Shown piece after piece: positions 24,392 to 35,689 of a stretch of DNA of 64,000 bases. A program made the position numbers and the translations under genes. The stretch comes from Takakia lepidozioides (lineage: Eukaryota > Streptophyta > Takakiopsida > Takakiales > Takakiaceae): positions 47,165,053 through 47,229,052 of the forward strand of contig CM060732.1 in assembly GCA_030704615.1 (NCBI GenBank), read 5' to 3'. The notes under the pieces were generated by a model. The model was not told where the DNA came from. It made no database searches and saw only the letters and a program-made list of their open reading frames with translations. Positions within the stretch are counted from its first letter, which is position 1. Each line of letters opens with the position of its first letter.

Positions 24392-26220
24392 ACACGTATT
24401 TACGACCTCTAGTTGATGAACCTAAGAAGCTATGGAGGGGGGTCCCGGCATTGGATGCTTTACTTGACCTTATGGCCGGACAATCTTTTCAGATGAGAGG
24501 CATATTGCTTTGGACAATGCATGATTATTCAGGTATATTATGTTTCCCATGAAGATTCCACGTACATTTACTTGTCAAGGCCGGATAGTCTCGTCAAGAC
24601 GACAGTCTTGTCCACCGTAGTGGGATAGATGGCACTATGGGCCATGTACATGAGAACTTCTTGTCTTGGCTAATGTAGCGGGATGTGTACAGGAATAATT
24701 GTTTGCTCGAGGCTAAGCACCAAAGGGTACCATGCGTGCTTGCATTGTGGCGATGATCTTGATGCACATAGCTCCCGCCATCTTCGCAAGATGGTGTATC
24801 CCAACTACCGCAAATTTTTTCTTATGAACCATCGATGGATAAGAAGAGAGAAACACTTATTTGATGGCAAAGAGGAGGTACATTCCCCCCCCTGTGACAC
24901 CATCCGGGCAGTTTTGGGAAGACCGATGGAAGGAGGCCCATGCGGGCACGGTCGGTGAAGTGAACGTGCCTGGCATGAAGCGACTTTCAATCTTCTACGA
25001 GTTGTCATATTGGGTGGTACGTATTCCACAAAAACACCGTCAATATCCATATACATGCATGTGATATTGTACATTTGGTATGCATTGCATTGTCACTTTC
25101 ACGTCAAAAATTTGCGTAAGTATTTGTGGGTGGGGATATATGTATGACCTGAAGATTTGCCATCTTCTAGATCCCATGCATATTGAGAAGAATGTTTTTC
25201 AGGTTCTTCATGGCACGCCGGCAAAGAAGGGAGTGGTTGCAAAAGGAGATTCTCTCGGTGTTAGAAATGAGCCTAAGGAGCAGGGTCGCATGCGCCATCT
25301 ATGGGCCGAACAAAATGGTGTGGACCCAAAGGGTGTTGTACGGTGGAAGTATAGGCGCGCACCTTGGCAATGGATAAAGGAGGAATACAAGAATATGATA
25401 GCCACCATAGGTGTTGTCCGAACACCAATTGGTTATGGGTCATCCCTCTGTATGAAGTTCAACGAAGACGGGGTCCATGGTTTGAAGTCTCATGACTACC
25501 ACAATATTTTTCAAGACATCTTACCCATTGCAGTACGTGGGACATTGATGCCCGACAATCTACAGATTGGGAGGCTTGTTCCGGTGGATTTGCTCCAAAG
25601 AGCTAGATGAAGCGGATTTTCCACGCATGAAGAAGGAGGCGGCGGAGGTAATGTGTATGTTGGAGATGAACCTTCCTCCCTTCTTCTTTGACATCCAAGT
25701 GCACTTGGTAGTGTACTTAGTGGAAGAGGCTTCGATTGCCGGCCCCGTTCATTCTCGGTGGATGTACTTCCTTGAGCGTTACATGAAGACTTTAAAAGCA
25801 TTTGTAAGACAAATGACGCACCCGGAGGGTAGCATGGCGGAGGGGTATACATTGCTAGAATCTATGTTCTATTGCATGGAGTACATGGCAAGGGTGGATA
25901 AGGAAGCCCCTTGGATGTGGAGGGAAGAGGAGGATGCACGAACCAAGGACATCGTTTTGCCCAAAAAATCGAAGAGGGTAAAATTGCCGACCTTGGTTAT
26001 TGAGCAAGTGCATGACTTCATACTGAAGCATGCCCCATCCATACATAAGTGGGAGGCAAGATACAATAACCTTGTTCAACAACAAGATGAGGAGACGCTT
26101 GCATGGAGGCGGAACCATCCAAGGCCGGTTACTAGACGCCGTCGACGAGGAGCGGGCCGCCGGAATGTTCCTTCACAAGATTTGTCCGAGAAATTAAAGC
26201 CTCTAAGTTCATTCCAATAG
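24392..26220 (+). pseudogene. CACTA (En/Spm) transposase remnant, tnp2 type
   Basis: Plus-strand frames give, in order, tnp2-type residues MDTYLRPLVDEPKKLW (24,389), FQMRGILLWTMHDYSG, then LSTKGYHACLHCGDDLDA (24,715). DPMHIEKNVFQVLHGT follows (25,170), then a DUF4218-like region (PPFFFDIQVHLVVYLVEEA...SRWMYFLERYMKTLK, 25,675-25,800). Frames are broken near 24,550, 25,000 and 25,600. The amino end of the transposase is absent: coding similarity begins at the junction with the methyltransferase gene. The protein would cut CACTA ends for transposition. This copy cannot do so. Confidence 0.85.
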
Positions 26221-26689
26221 TGGCTTCATGATGGTGATTGGTTATAACTGCTAATGGAAGAGATGTAGACTTGGCAGTAGATATTTAAACGTTTCGATTA
26301 TAACTTACCAATCTGACACCAGATAACCTTTGTAAATCCTATCGAACTCTCCCTTCGAATTCGCATCGTCGATGCTTCCATACATGTCCATGAAGGTAAT
26401 ATTCCAAATTTCTTCAAGTAGATGCAGTTCTCGCCTATGATATGATCACCATGCTATCCTGCAATCACCGCATTTGAAGACACGACCCGTCGTTCAGCCA
26501 TATTGTCGCACATTCCCTCTCTGCAAACTCCACATTCCAAATGGCATCCTCTACAGACTCTCACTTTACAGACTCAATGACGAATGCGACTTACTACTCT
26601 ACAGTAACTACAAAATGCTTGAGCTATATCAAACCAATAGGAAACTAACACATGTACTAAGTAGATAGGATTTTGGCAAACATGGATGG

Positions 26690-27225
26690 ATGAGCTCATC
26701 CAATGGATGGATCCATTCATGTATATTCAAAATGACACGTGTACTAATAAAGTCATATAAATGCCTTTAAAATGTCATGTGTAGTGATGTAGTCATATAT
26801 ATAGAGTCATGAATCAATCTACAGTCAAACAGTCATAAGTTTACATGCCATGTCATGCTGTGGATGAACTCGTCCAATGGATGAATACATTCGTGTATTT
26901 GCCTTCGAAATGACACGTGTAGCGATGTAGTCGTATAATTAGAGTTGTGAAACCATCTCCAGTCATGGAGTCATAACATTCCATGAAACGTCGTCCACGT
27001 GTAGTCAAACATATCACACTAGTCATATAAACCATCCCTGTCATTGTGGTCAACAATGTTTGACCAAAGCATCCTAACTTTCCGGAGTCATGTAGTGATA
27101 TCCGGCGTCATGTAGTGATAAAACTATGACTGCAACGCATTTCAGTGCTCTGTAGTCATCTACCTAGTGCAGTTTTTATGACTCCGCCAAAGCTGTAGTC
27201 CTAAAAACGCTCATCTCTTGTAGTG
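26690..27225. mobile_element. CACTA right end with subterminal repeats and terminal inverted repeat
   Basis: The right end, read on the minus strand from 27,225, is CACTACAAGAGATGAGCG, the classic CACTA terminus. Inward lie many short direct and inverted copies of AGTCATATA/GTAGTCAT and GACACGTGTA, as in CACTA subterminal regions. The three bases TCA after 27,225 would be the target-site duplication. No matching left terminus was found, so the element is one-ended here. Confidence 0.75.
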
Positions 27226-27229
27226 TCAG

Positions 27230-29170
27230 CATACACCCCATGGAAATGACAGACCTGAAGTTCAGAACCAGGAGAAAGACATGATCCATGAGACCTCCAT
27301 ATGCTGGCTTATCTGAAGTCCTTCAGCCGGTGTACAACCTCTTCTTGGTCCTGGAATCTTGGGGCACGGGTAGGTAATTTCCCGAGTAGCCATGCCTCTC
27401 CAAAAAGTCTTTGTAGCGCGCAAGTGACTTTCCATTCCCATCATCAACAGCAGTCATAACTGGCTCCCCAGCAGGGTACTGAAGACCCTCCTCCATCATG
27501 GCAGTGAGGTCCAAAATCTTTCCTTTTGTAGCTCTCACCAAGGCAAGAAGGTGTTGCTGGAGAAATCTGTTGTCATCCGTCAGTTCAAGAATAGTTCTTT
27601 GAATACGGCCCATGCTTCACCTGCATCCCCAGAGGTCTCTTTTCTATCGTACATGATTTGTGCCAGGTCTTGTAAGATAGCCGCTCGCAATACTGGGTCT
27701 TTCACCTTTGCAACTGCATTCTTCTGCCAGGCTCGGCGAACATGCCACAAGCACAAGAAAACAGCACAATCCCCCCAAACAGATATGTTCTCTTATCAGG
27801 TAGGTAAACTGAAATTCATGTGTAACCAAGACATCATGGTAGGCATATTGCCTGAGTTCATGGATGTACCTAATGGCAGCAATTTCAGCATCAGCGTCAT
27901 CCACAATAAATGCATTGGGACGCCAGTATACTTGCCGACTTGTCATTTGTTTGTTTAGTGCCTCCATCCAAGGCGTCAGATCGATGGTTTTGCACCTTGC
28001 AGTGATAATGTAAGCCACTAGAATACCATTCAGCCAGTCGTCGAATACCATCATGGTATATAACGGGTACTGCAACAACAATCATGTGTAGCTGAAAGTG
28101 ACTTGAAAGGAAATGGTTGCAAAACAGAGTACTTCACACGAAGAACGTAATTTGTCATGCTTTCAAGAAATTCGGGTTAACAATCTGACGAACCTTCTTT
28201 TCATTCATTCCAAAGGAGGTCGAGTTTTATGTCATTCAACGTCCAAGCAGGGTGATCAGACTCTTCCTGGTAGTAGAAAACGCTTCCTGGGTTTTCATGC
28301 ACCCACATTCGGACACTTTGTGCATCATTGGAGTGCTTTTTGAATGTTTCTTCATCGCACTTGTTGGCAATATTTCGGATGTCATTTGAAAGAAGGAAGT
28401 GTCACGAGTAACCTCGAACCCCCCATCCATGATTTCCCTCACCCTCTGCGTGTGCTTGGCCATTATCTTGTTGATGCTTAGTCCGAGACGGAGGTTGTGT
28501 AATACCCATGATTTCATCTCATCGCTCAAGTGGGGAGCTAATGAAACGCGACCTACTTGATGCGCAGGTCCATGGCAGACCTGTCCAGCCCCATTCACAT
28601 GTCTCTTTTCATAATAGACCAGCTCTGCAATATCAGGGTCCACATAGCATTGCTTCACTACAAACCTGCACATGCATCCCCTCTTGATGCCTTCCCCTGA
28701 TCTTGTTTGTGTGGTCCTCATTTGTTTTGGCTTTGCTTCAGTGGAAGCGGCCGTGGCTCTTGGCTTCCTCCCCTTCTTCTTTGCAGGCTTCACTTGGCGT
28801 TTCTTGTGTGCCATTGCAGGGGTAACCTCCAAGAGGGAACTAGTTCTGTCCTGTGGACCATATGAGCAGTGATACCGACAATAACAAAAAAACAATCCGT
28901 TACTATGACACCAAGGGGATTCAGGCAACATTCATGGAAATCATTCAGTAGCCCTTGCAACACATGACCTGCAGCCCAATGTACCTTGTTGTAGTCCTGG
29001 CACTGTTGCTGCGAGGAGCTAAGAGAGACCCCTCCGGATGGCATCTTTTCTTATACCTGCTGAAAGTGCATGGGCCATCTGAACGGGAAGACTCCCCTGT
29101 AATGAAATCAGCAACTCGATTCCAGGGAATGTAGGCGACTTCGGCAGAGTTTTGGCCATGAGGCTTGCGC
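27230..29170 (-). pseudogene. MULE-like transposase pseudogene (copy B)
   Basis: Same family as copy A at the left edge. Reading down from 29,170: IPWNRVADFITGE; a Cys/basic block RGCMCRFVVKQCYVD; LSDEMKSWVLHNLRLGLS; a damaged first-Asp region (FGMNEKKV near 28,200); YPLYTMMVFDDWLNGI; FIVDDADAEIAAIR with the second Asp near 27,890; then FLCLWHVRRAWQKN (27,750). Frameshifts near 28,330 and 27,600 break it. It ends abruptly where the CACTA terminus begins, so the catalytic Glu and C-terminus are lost. The minisatellite that fills the equivalent intron of copy A is absent here. Confidence 0.75.
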
Positions 29171-29171
29171 A

Positions 29172-29330
29172 ACAACGCTACCGCGTGAGCCTGGCGCGTG
29201 AGCGTGTGAGCGTACGCTCACACAATGATGACATGGCGTGAGCCTATGCTCACGCTGCTGACATGGCGCTGATGCTGACGTGGCATGAGCCTGGTCCAGG
29301 TCATGCCACGTCACCACAAAGAAGGTGGGC
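29172..29330 (+). repeat. GCGTGAGCC-rich segment, candidate transposon terminus 2
   Basis: Starts CCGCGTGAGCCTGGCGCGTG, followed by GAGCGT inverted repeats and TGACATGGCGTGAGCC blocks. It is strongly similar to 19,940-20,031 and in the same orientation. It separates MULE copy B from the palindrome cluster and the SWIM transposase. Confidence 0.55.
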
Positions 29331-29410
29331 CTATAACCGTGGAGCCCCCAACTGCTGATTTCACCACATGAAGGTGAAACGGATGAAGGGGTTTGGGCTT
29401 TCCTGGAGTT

Positions 29411-29645
29411 CAACCTTCTGTTAACAGGAGCTTCATTTCGTAGAACTGAAATGAACCTCGTGTCGACACAAGGGGGATTTGGAGAACTTCAACAAAACCT
29501 CGTGTTAACACGAGGTTGTTTTCCTGGAACAAAAATGAACTTCGTGTTGACACGATGTTGTTTTCTGAGAACTAAAATCATCCTTGTGTCAACACAAGGA
29601 GGATTTGGAGAACTTCAAGTAAACCTCGTGTTGAGACGAGGTTGA
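29411..29645. repeat. Palindrome cluster 2 (six copies, about 42-bp period)
   Basis: Palindromes of the same type with the variant arm AACCTCGTGT/ACACGAGGTT at about 29,411, 29,453, 29,496, 29,537, 29,579 and 29,621. The near-constant 42-bp spacing makes this a tandem array. It lies about 180 bp beyond the stop of the SWIM transposase. Confidence 0.9.
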
Positions 29646-29825
29646 TTTGATCATCTGTCTATCTGAAGGTAGTTTCTTGTGTTTGCTAATGAAAAGAGAA
29701 TGACAAACCAATGCGACAAATGCATTGACCCACGCATAGCAAAGATGTTAGACGACATACATTGAGAGTCACTGGACTTGAACAGTCATTCCATTACAAG
29801 TTGTAGTCAAGGAAAACACAGATTT

Positions 29826-32800
29826 TTATGGGCTTGTATCCCGCTGTAGAAGTGTGTTGACTTCGTTGAAACTCATAGTGGCTTGGTGAATGAAGAAGTT
29901 GCGCTTTGGATCACAAACCATCCTTCTCAAGAAGACGAAGTAAAGGTGTTTGCACGGTATGAACTTCCCTCTCTTTCCCAAACTACTTGAAAGCATACCA
30001 ACAAAATCAGGACATGTACAATTGGGAAAATTGGAAACAATGATTTCGTACGTCTTGTCTTGCAGCGCAGATGCGGATGAGATCATGGTGAAGACCCGAC
30101 CATACCCTGGATCAGGCACTTCCATTGTTCCCGCAACACGAGCGTGAAGCATTCTGGCGGACTCAATTTTGCCGTAGTGTTCTGCGGTTGGAGGGAATCG
30201 TCGAACCAGCTTCCCATTCCGTCTGGTTGGCCACAAGTGAGCGTCAGGCGGAGGTACCCGTGAACCGCTTCCACTTGAAGCACCTTCACGTGCAATGGAA
30301 TGTCTGGCTAGGGAGAAACCCGCCTCTTCCAGCATTGCGATCTCTCGGTGAGTGAGACCTGTGCCCATCTTCACAGGCCACACGGTTGGTGGAGTAGGCT
30401 TCCTTACCACGGAAGGCCTCACTGTACCATGCACACATCTCCCACAATCGTCAGCGCAAAACCAGAACTTGTGGTTCTTTGCCTCGCCTTGTCCGTAAGG
30501 GAGAAACAAACTCGTGAATGTAGGAGCTGCAGTGCGTTCTTTCCCTCTGGAGATTAATGATGTACATTTTTCATGATTGGTGGCCCTGATCGCCGCGCAT
30601 TTCACACGAGATCCAGCACTTGTGCGTTCTATATGTCAAACCTCGTCCAAGCCCATGGACTCGATTATATGCGGCACCACGTTCTGGTCTTCAACCATTG
30701 CAGTGACAATGCTTGATGCAGGGGTCCGGTTTGGGGCAGAGTAGCCCTCACCTGTGGATGTTCCGCAATTCCATTCTGATCCAAGGGAACATGTGGCGTC
30801 GAGAAGTTCACCCTGTCCGCCCTATGGGAATCTGCATCCGATCCCGGAGGGGTGTCCAATTTCCGTTTGCAAGACCCGAATCTCTCTTCGCCTTCCAAAT
30901 GGGGAACTCTTCCCACGAGAGGGGTGCCATCTGCACATATGCTCACTGCCCGCGCTATTTTGCTGGGATCCCCTGATCTTCTAGCTGCCCGCAACATCAA
31001 CTCGCTCCTGTCCGGACCTTTGCCACCAAGGCCACCCCTCAAGATTGACCTATATCTGGTTTGCTGCTGCAGAGCATGAATGAGGTCATCGGCCGTCGCC
31101 GCATACAAATCTCTCATTTTTTTGCCGGATTGCTGCAACCAGGCATTATGCACTGTCTCCGCAAGATTGCAAGAAGGCATGTCCGCCATCTCCTCAATGG
31201 ACATATGCTGCAAGGCAAAAAAAATAGAAAGCCGATATTAGGATTGGACACTGAAAGATATATCCGAAGCACCCAAACGAAGGTGAATACAAACCACTCA
31301 CCGTTGTCATGGCCGCTCCCCACTGTCGGTAACGGAAGTGCCAAAATGCGAACCAGTCTTGCAGTGCCCTCATGCTGTCCTCCGATGCCGCTCCAGATGA
31401 GTACCACCAGGCACGAATTGTCTGGAACAATGTATTCGCTTCCCCCATAGTTTTGGCGTCTTTGTACTAGTTGCACAGTTGGCGATGCATAGTCTGCATA
31501 TCTGGCTTGATGTATGTCTTTGTGTGTTTGTCCAGGGATTGTGTCCAATGGAAAAGGCATGTACGTTCTCTTCCATGCATTGGCATTTTTGGGTCTCCTG
31601 TCCCGAACACAATGCGGACAGCGTTGAAGTTAGCTTGAGCACTATCGGCCATGAAACCAACGAAATTGGGAGATGGGAGACCATTGGAGGCCATAACTCG
31701 AATGAGAGCTTCCCACATGAGCTGTTGTGAATCTGTGTCCTCCGACTGCATGTCACACACTGCAATTGTCATGACCCGCTGGTACACAGGGTCGTAAACA
31801 TGGCATGCCATTGTGGTCCAGTCTTTAACCCTCTTGACATGATCGAACATAAGGAAGCAGTTGCCAAGATCGCCACCCTTCTGCATACGTTTAACCAGGC
31901 TGACCCCGCTGCCCTCACCTTTTGTGGACATTTTGAACAAGAACACTTTCCTGGCTGCTTGTCCCGGGAAAACGTTGTCTTGGATGTAGTCATACATGCT
32001 CCTTTTCTTCAAATCCATAATATTGTCCATATAACCTCGGCTCCCAGAGCCCATTCTTAAAGCGTTCACCTGATTCCTAATGTTTGGAGAAGTCAAAGTT
32101 GAGAAATGGTCCATAACAGTGTCCAAAGCCGATCCCTCCAGTATTCCTCCAACCGAATTTGATGCACACAGAATACGGCTTTCCAGAAAGGACTTGCTCG
32201 CCCCCATGGCAATTGCAGATGTGGTTCCAGTTGGATTGGTATCCAACTCTTGCCTTATCAGACGCGAGACTGTGTCAACGCTCTCCCTATAATCCCCCTT
32301 GGACACATGGTGGTTGTGAAAACCGAAATGGACACAGGCTCTAGTCAGGGTTTTGAATCGATGCACCACATAATACATTTTGGCGCCACACAAAGCAAGG
32401 CAGCAAGGTGGTACCCTACAGAACTTGCACACAAAAGTGTTACTGTATGGTGGTGTCACCCCAGGCTTGAATGGATTCTCACTGACACCATCCCATTCGC
32501 TTTGGTTTTGCACACCTGACAATGCGAAGTGTCTGCATTTCATGTTCTCGCATTTCAGGTGCCCATTACAGACTGTTCGCCTGAATATGAGGTTGTCGTT
32601 GTTGTGAATATTGGAGGTTTTTGTGCGGCACCAAGGGTGCCCATCGTGCTTTTTGTCCATTCCTTCCAGGAGACTAGAAATGCCCCCCAAGCGACCAGGA
32701 GGAGGCAGCTCGAAAACAGTATTACCATCAAAAGATTCCGGCAAGAATGCCACCCTTTGAATATTGAAAGTGCTCCAGTCTATCCCCCTCAACTCACTCT

Positions 32801-33329
32801 TGAATCCTGCCATCCCACCTATGGCTTTCAGTTTAGGAATGACACTGGTGATCTCCTCCACATCTGCTTCTACATGTGGACATGGCTGATCCACGGGCGG
32901 TATTGCACATGTGTCATCGGAGGATGAGTCCGAAAGCTCAACTACAGTGTTAACGGTACTCGTCTCCTTCTTGACAACCACGGGTGTTTTCTCTTGGGCC
33001 ACTGATGCTGCCGTGCCAGGAGTTACGAAAGATCCTGCAGACTGTCTCAGAGGAGCACTGAGCACCCTGTATCTGCCTGGAGGCACTCTCCATTGTGTGG
33101 CTGGTGCAGTATGCGAAGGTTTCTGGAACACGTACTTGAGCAGTTTTCCATTGGCATCGTACACTTCCCTTTGAAGGAATAGAGTTCCATTTTCCAACCG
33201 AAACTGCGTTGCGAGGACGTGTTCATGCACCAGCGCAAAACCATCATCTTCCACCTCGTAAGAAAATGGCACAGGGTGGTCCTCACTGAAGAAGTCCGCG
33301 TCAAGGGAGCCCATGGCCTGGGAGGCCAT
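29826..33329 (-). pseudogene. SWIM-type MULE-like transposase, lightly degraded
   Basis: First ATG at 33,329 (MASQAMGSLDADFF). Exon 1 runs to 31,302, exon 2 starts at 31,207. The long first part has an acidic Ser-rich stretch (VVELSDSSSDDT) and several Cys pairs. The MULE-like core follows: first Asp in CFLMFDHVKRVKDW (31,840), second Asp in FVGFMADSAQANFNAVR (31,650), CxxH in ERTCLFHWTQSLDKH (31,570), and the likely catalytic Glu in NLAETVHNAWL (31,150). The C-terminus has a SWIM zinc finger: CTCPDF, then PCKHLYFVF (29,950-30,040). Damage is slight: an in-frame TAG at 31,467-31,469 and an in-frame TGA near 30,635, both explicable by single C-to-T changes. It is not the copy A/B family. It is divergent from the ParB-like gene at 34.0 kb. 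Confidence 0.75.
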
Positions 33330-33419
33330 ATGTCGATGTTGCTTTAGAAAGTAGAGTTCACAGTCCGACGGTGCTTGTGAATGCAAATTGTGTGGGAGCG
33401 GAGTTTTTGGCGTCCTCAC

Positions 33420-33990
33420 AGAGAATTGCAGGTATCGCTCCGGCTTGCAGATCTCCTAACGCGGGTTTCCACTTCTGTGAAATGTCTCCCCATGCGAACC
33501 AAGCGCATGGTCACAGAGTGCCCAAATGCGGAGTCCATAATGTCAGCCCTAATCCTAGAATCCAACTGTTTTTCCACAAGTGCCCCACCAGTGCATTCGT
33601 TGACAGATTGACTGACAGAGCCGCCGTTTGGTTGTCATGTCAGAGAGGCCAGAAGAGATGCCCATTTCCATTTAATTTTAACGGCACCTGCACCGCTGTA
33701 CAACTGTACATACTTGACATTCCTCTGGAACATCCCAGAATAAATTGCCCAATAATGAACTTTTTCAGATGAGAGGTGATTAGACACCAACGATTTTTGG
33801 ATGGATGAGGATCCAATGATCTCCGCCGATATTTCATAACGATTAGATGGACACGTGTTCGCCATGCATGTGGAATGAGTCAGTGGCGCACTGAACGTTG
33901 CGAGCGAACGTCTTGGCGTTGAAGGCCTTGCGATGAACCTCCCATAGTCCTCTTTTTTCCCTCTTCTCCTTATTGTCTTTGCAACCCTGG
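33420..33990. promoter_or_regulatory. Divergent intergenic region between transposase and ParB-like gene
   Basis: About 600 bp separating two genes transcribed away from each other. It ends in a pyrimidine-rich run and CTGCAG at 33,950-33,999 that looks like a splice acceptor, so a first exon of the plus-strand gene probably lies here. No clear TATA box was picked out. Confidence 0.35.
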
Positions 33991-33999
33991 ATTCTGCAG

Positions 34000-35681
34000 A
34001 GACGGTGACCCCATTCCGAGGGAGAAGCAAGCGTCGAAGAACACTTTATTTCACATCAAACAAGCAAAGGGCACGCGCTAAGGAGAGGATGAGGAAGGCG
34101 AGACGGGAACTTAGAATGGGAGAAGAAACATCCGGCGTAGAGGAAGACGAAGGGCAAAACAGGATTCTGCAACCGCAGTGTGGAGAGGAAGGTCTTGAAG
34201 TGATCCCGGAGGCGACCGATGAGCAACCTCCAATAGAAGGGGGGGAGGATGAGGAAGTGAGCTGGGCTCAGGAGAAAGCACTGCGAGTAGAGAAACAGGT
34301 CTTCAAAGAGCAGGGAGAACAAACGGACGTGGAAACGATGCCGTCTGCCCTTGTTTCGCACCATCGGGACCTCCTTGGAAGCATGCTACCTCCAGACCAA
34401 ATGGAAAGATTGAATGCGTCAAGAGCATCATCAAGTGCAAAGAAGAAACCGGAGGTGGCTATGAACTCTCTTTCTCTCTCTCTGATTCTGTCTGGTTCTT
34501 GCTAAGCATTGAGGTCGACATCAACCTTGCGTCAACGCAAGGTTGAAGTCGACCTCCTAAGTGTATATATTGGGCATCAAAACAGTGCAGATGCTGCACT
34601 ACAATCAAGCTAGACGGACATGGATGCTTGCGATGCATCATCAAGTTCGAAGAAGAAGAAGAGACAACAATCTCTTTTTCCTGTAGCTTTTGTGTTTGTT
34701 CAACACCGATCCGAGAGCTCGCAATCAACCTTGCGTCAACGCAAGGTTGATGCCAACCTCCATGGTGTATGTTAGAACTTATAGTGAAACGAACAGATGC
34801 CGCACAGGAATCAACATTGCGTTGACGCAAGGCTAGTTTTGATGATTTTTTTGTTCAATGGAAGCGTCCGATCTCTCATACCCTGAACTGTAAGGTAGGG
34901 AAAGTTGATTAGTTGAAGCTCCCAAAAGAACCCTGTGTCAACGCAAAGCATTTTTTTGCTTCAAAAGTCTTTCCTGTATGCCTTTCAGTCTAAACTACAT
35001 CCCCATCAATCAACCTTGCGTCAAAGCAATGTTGATCCATGGGTGCTCAATCTGTCACTCATAGATAATTCATTCTGTGCAGAGGAAAAGAAAAAGGAAA
35101 TCCGAGGGGGAAGATTTGGCCGCGTCAGAAGGTGAAGGTGAGGAAGACTCATTGGAGGGAAACTATGAAGACAAGGCCAAGGAGATAATTGGTGGGCAAA
35201 AAGTGAACTCGTCGAAGGTGATTCTGTCGATGGAGGTTCCCGGCGGAAACCTGGTCATTCCGCTGTGCAGGATGATCTCCATGCCCGCTGTTCGACCGGC
35301 ATTGAGGAATGATATAACGAAGTTGAAGAACGACTTTGTTCACGGCTATGTCAAGGGATCAGCAGTGTTCTACGTATCCACTATGAACATGAAAGGAGAG
35401 GAGTGTCTTGTAACAGAGGACATTGAGCAAGGTTGGGATGCATGCTGGCGGGATGTAAACAGGGAGTTCGAGTTTAAGCTGTCCAAAAAGGCCTCCACAA
35501 AAGCATTCATCGGAAAGATGTTTTTTGTCTGGGATGGGAACCACAGACTGCTTGCTTGGATGGATTACATCTCAAGCTTGCACTCGGACGACATCGAATG
35601 GCACTGGAGCGTGGTTTCCATGGTTCTCGATCACAAAGGACGTGACACGCAGCTCTTGACAGCCATGCACGACATAAACAA
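34000..35681 (+). pseudogene. ParB-like (ParB/sulfiredoxin fold) domain gene, N-terminal half, 3' part missing
   Basis: Two exons fit: about 34,000-34,455 and 35,080-35,681, joining in phase to give KKKPE followed by RKRKRKSEGE, a nuclear-localisation-like stretch. Exon A is basic then acidic (SKRRRTLYF...EEDEGQ). Exon B has LVIPLCRMISMPAVRPALR, and about 100 residues later FVWDGNHRLLAWMDYI, then LLTAMHDINK. This follows the ParB N-terminal layout: an IPL strand, a GxHR-type motif, and a terminal Asn-containing helix. In bacteria and phages ParB domains are often fused upstream of beta-class methyltransferases. A good donor (GTAAGT) at 35,682 shows that the gene continued, but no further exon is recognisable. 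The true start is unresolved. Motif-based call. Confidence 0.55.
34511..35034. repeat. Palindrome cluster 3 (five copies) in the ParB-like gene intron
   Basis: Copies at 34,522, 34,726, 34,812, 34,929 (poor) and 35,011, arms CAACCTTGCGT/ACGCAAGGTTG. The first extends outward through GAGGTCGAC...GTCGACCTC to a 46-bp near-perfect palindrome (34,511-34,556). All lie in the intron between the two coding exons. Confidence 0.9.
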
Positions 35682-35689
35682 GTAAGTTT

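Noticed and set aside
22581-35034. CRISPR array
   Set aside because: The repeats are palindromes, irregularly spaced in two of three clusters, lie in introns of a eukaryotic genome, and there is no cas gene.
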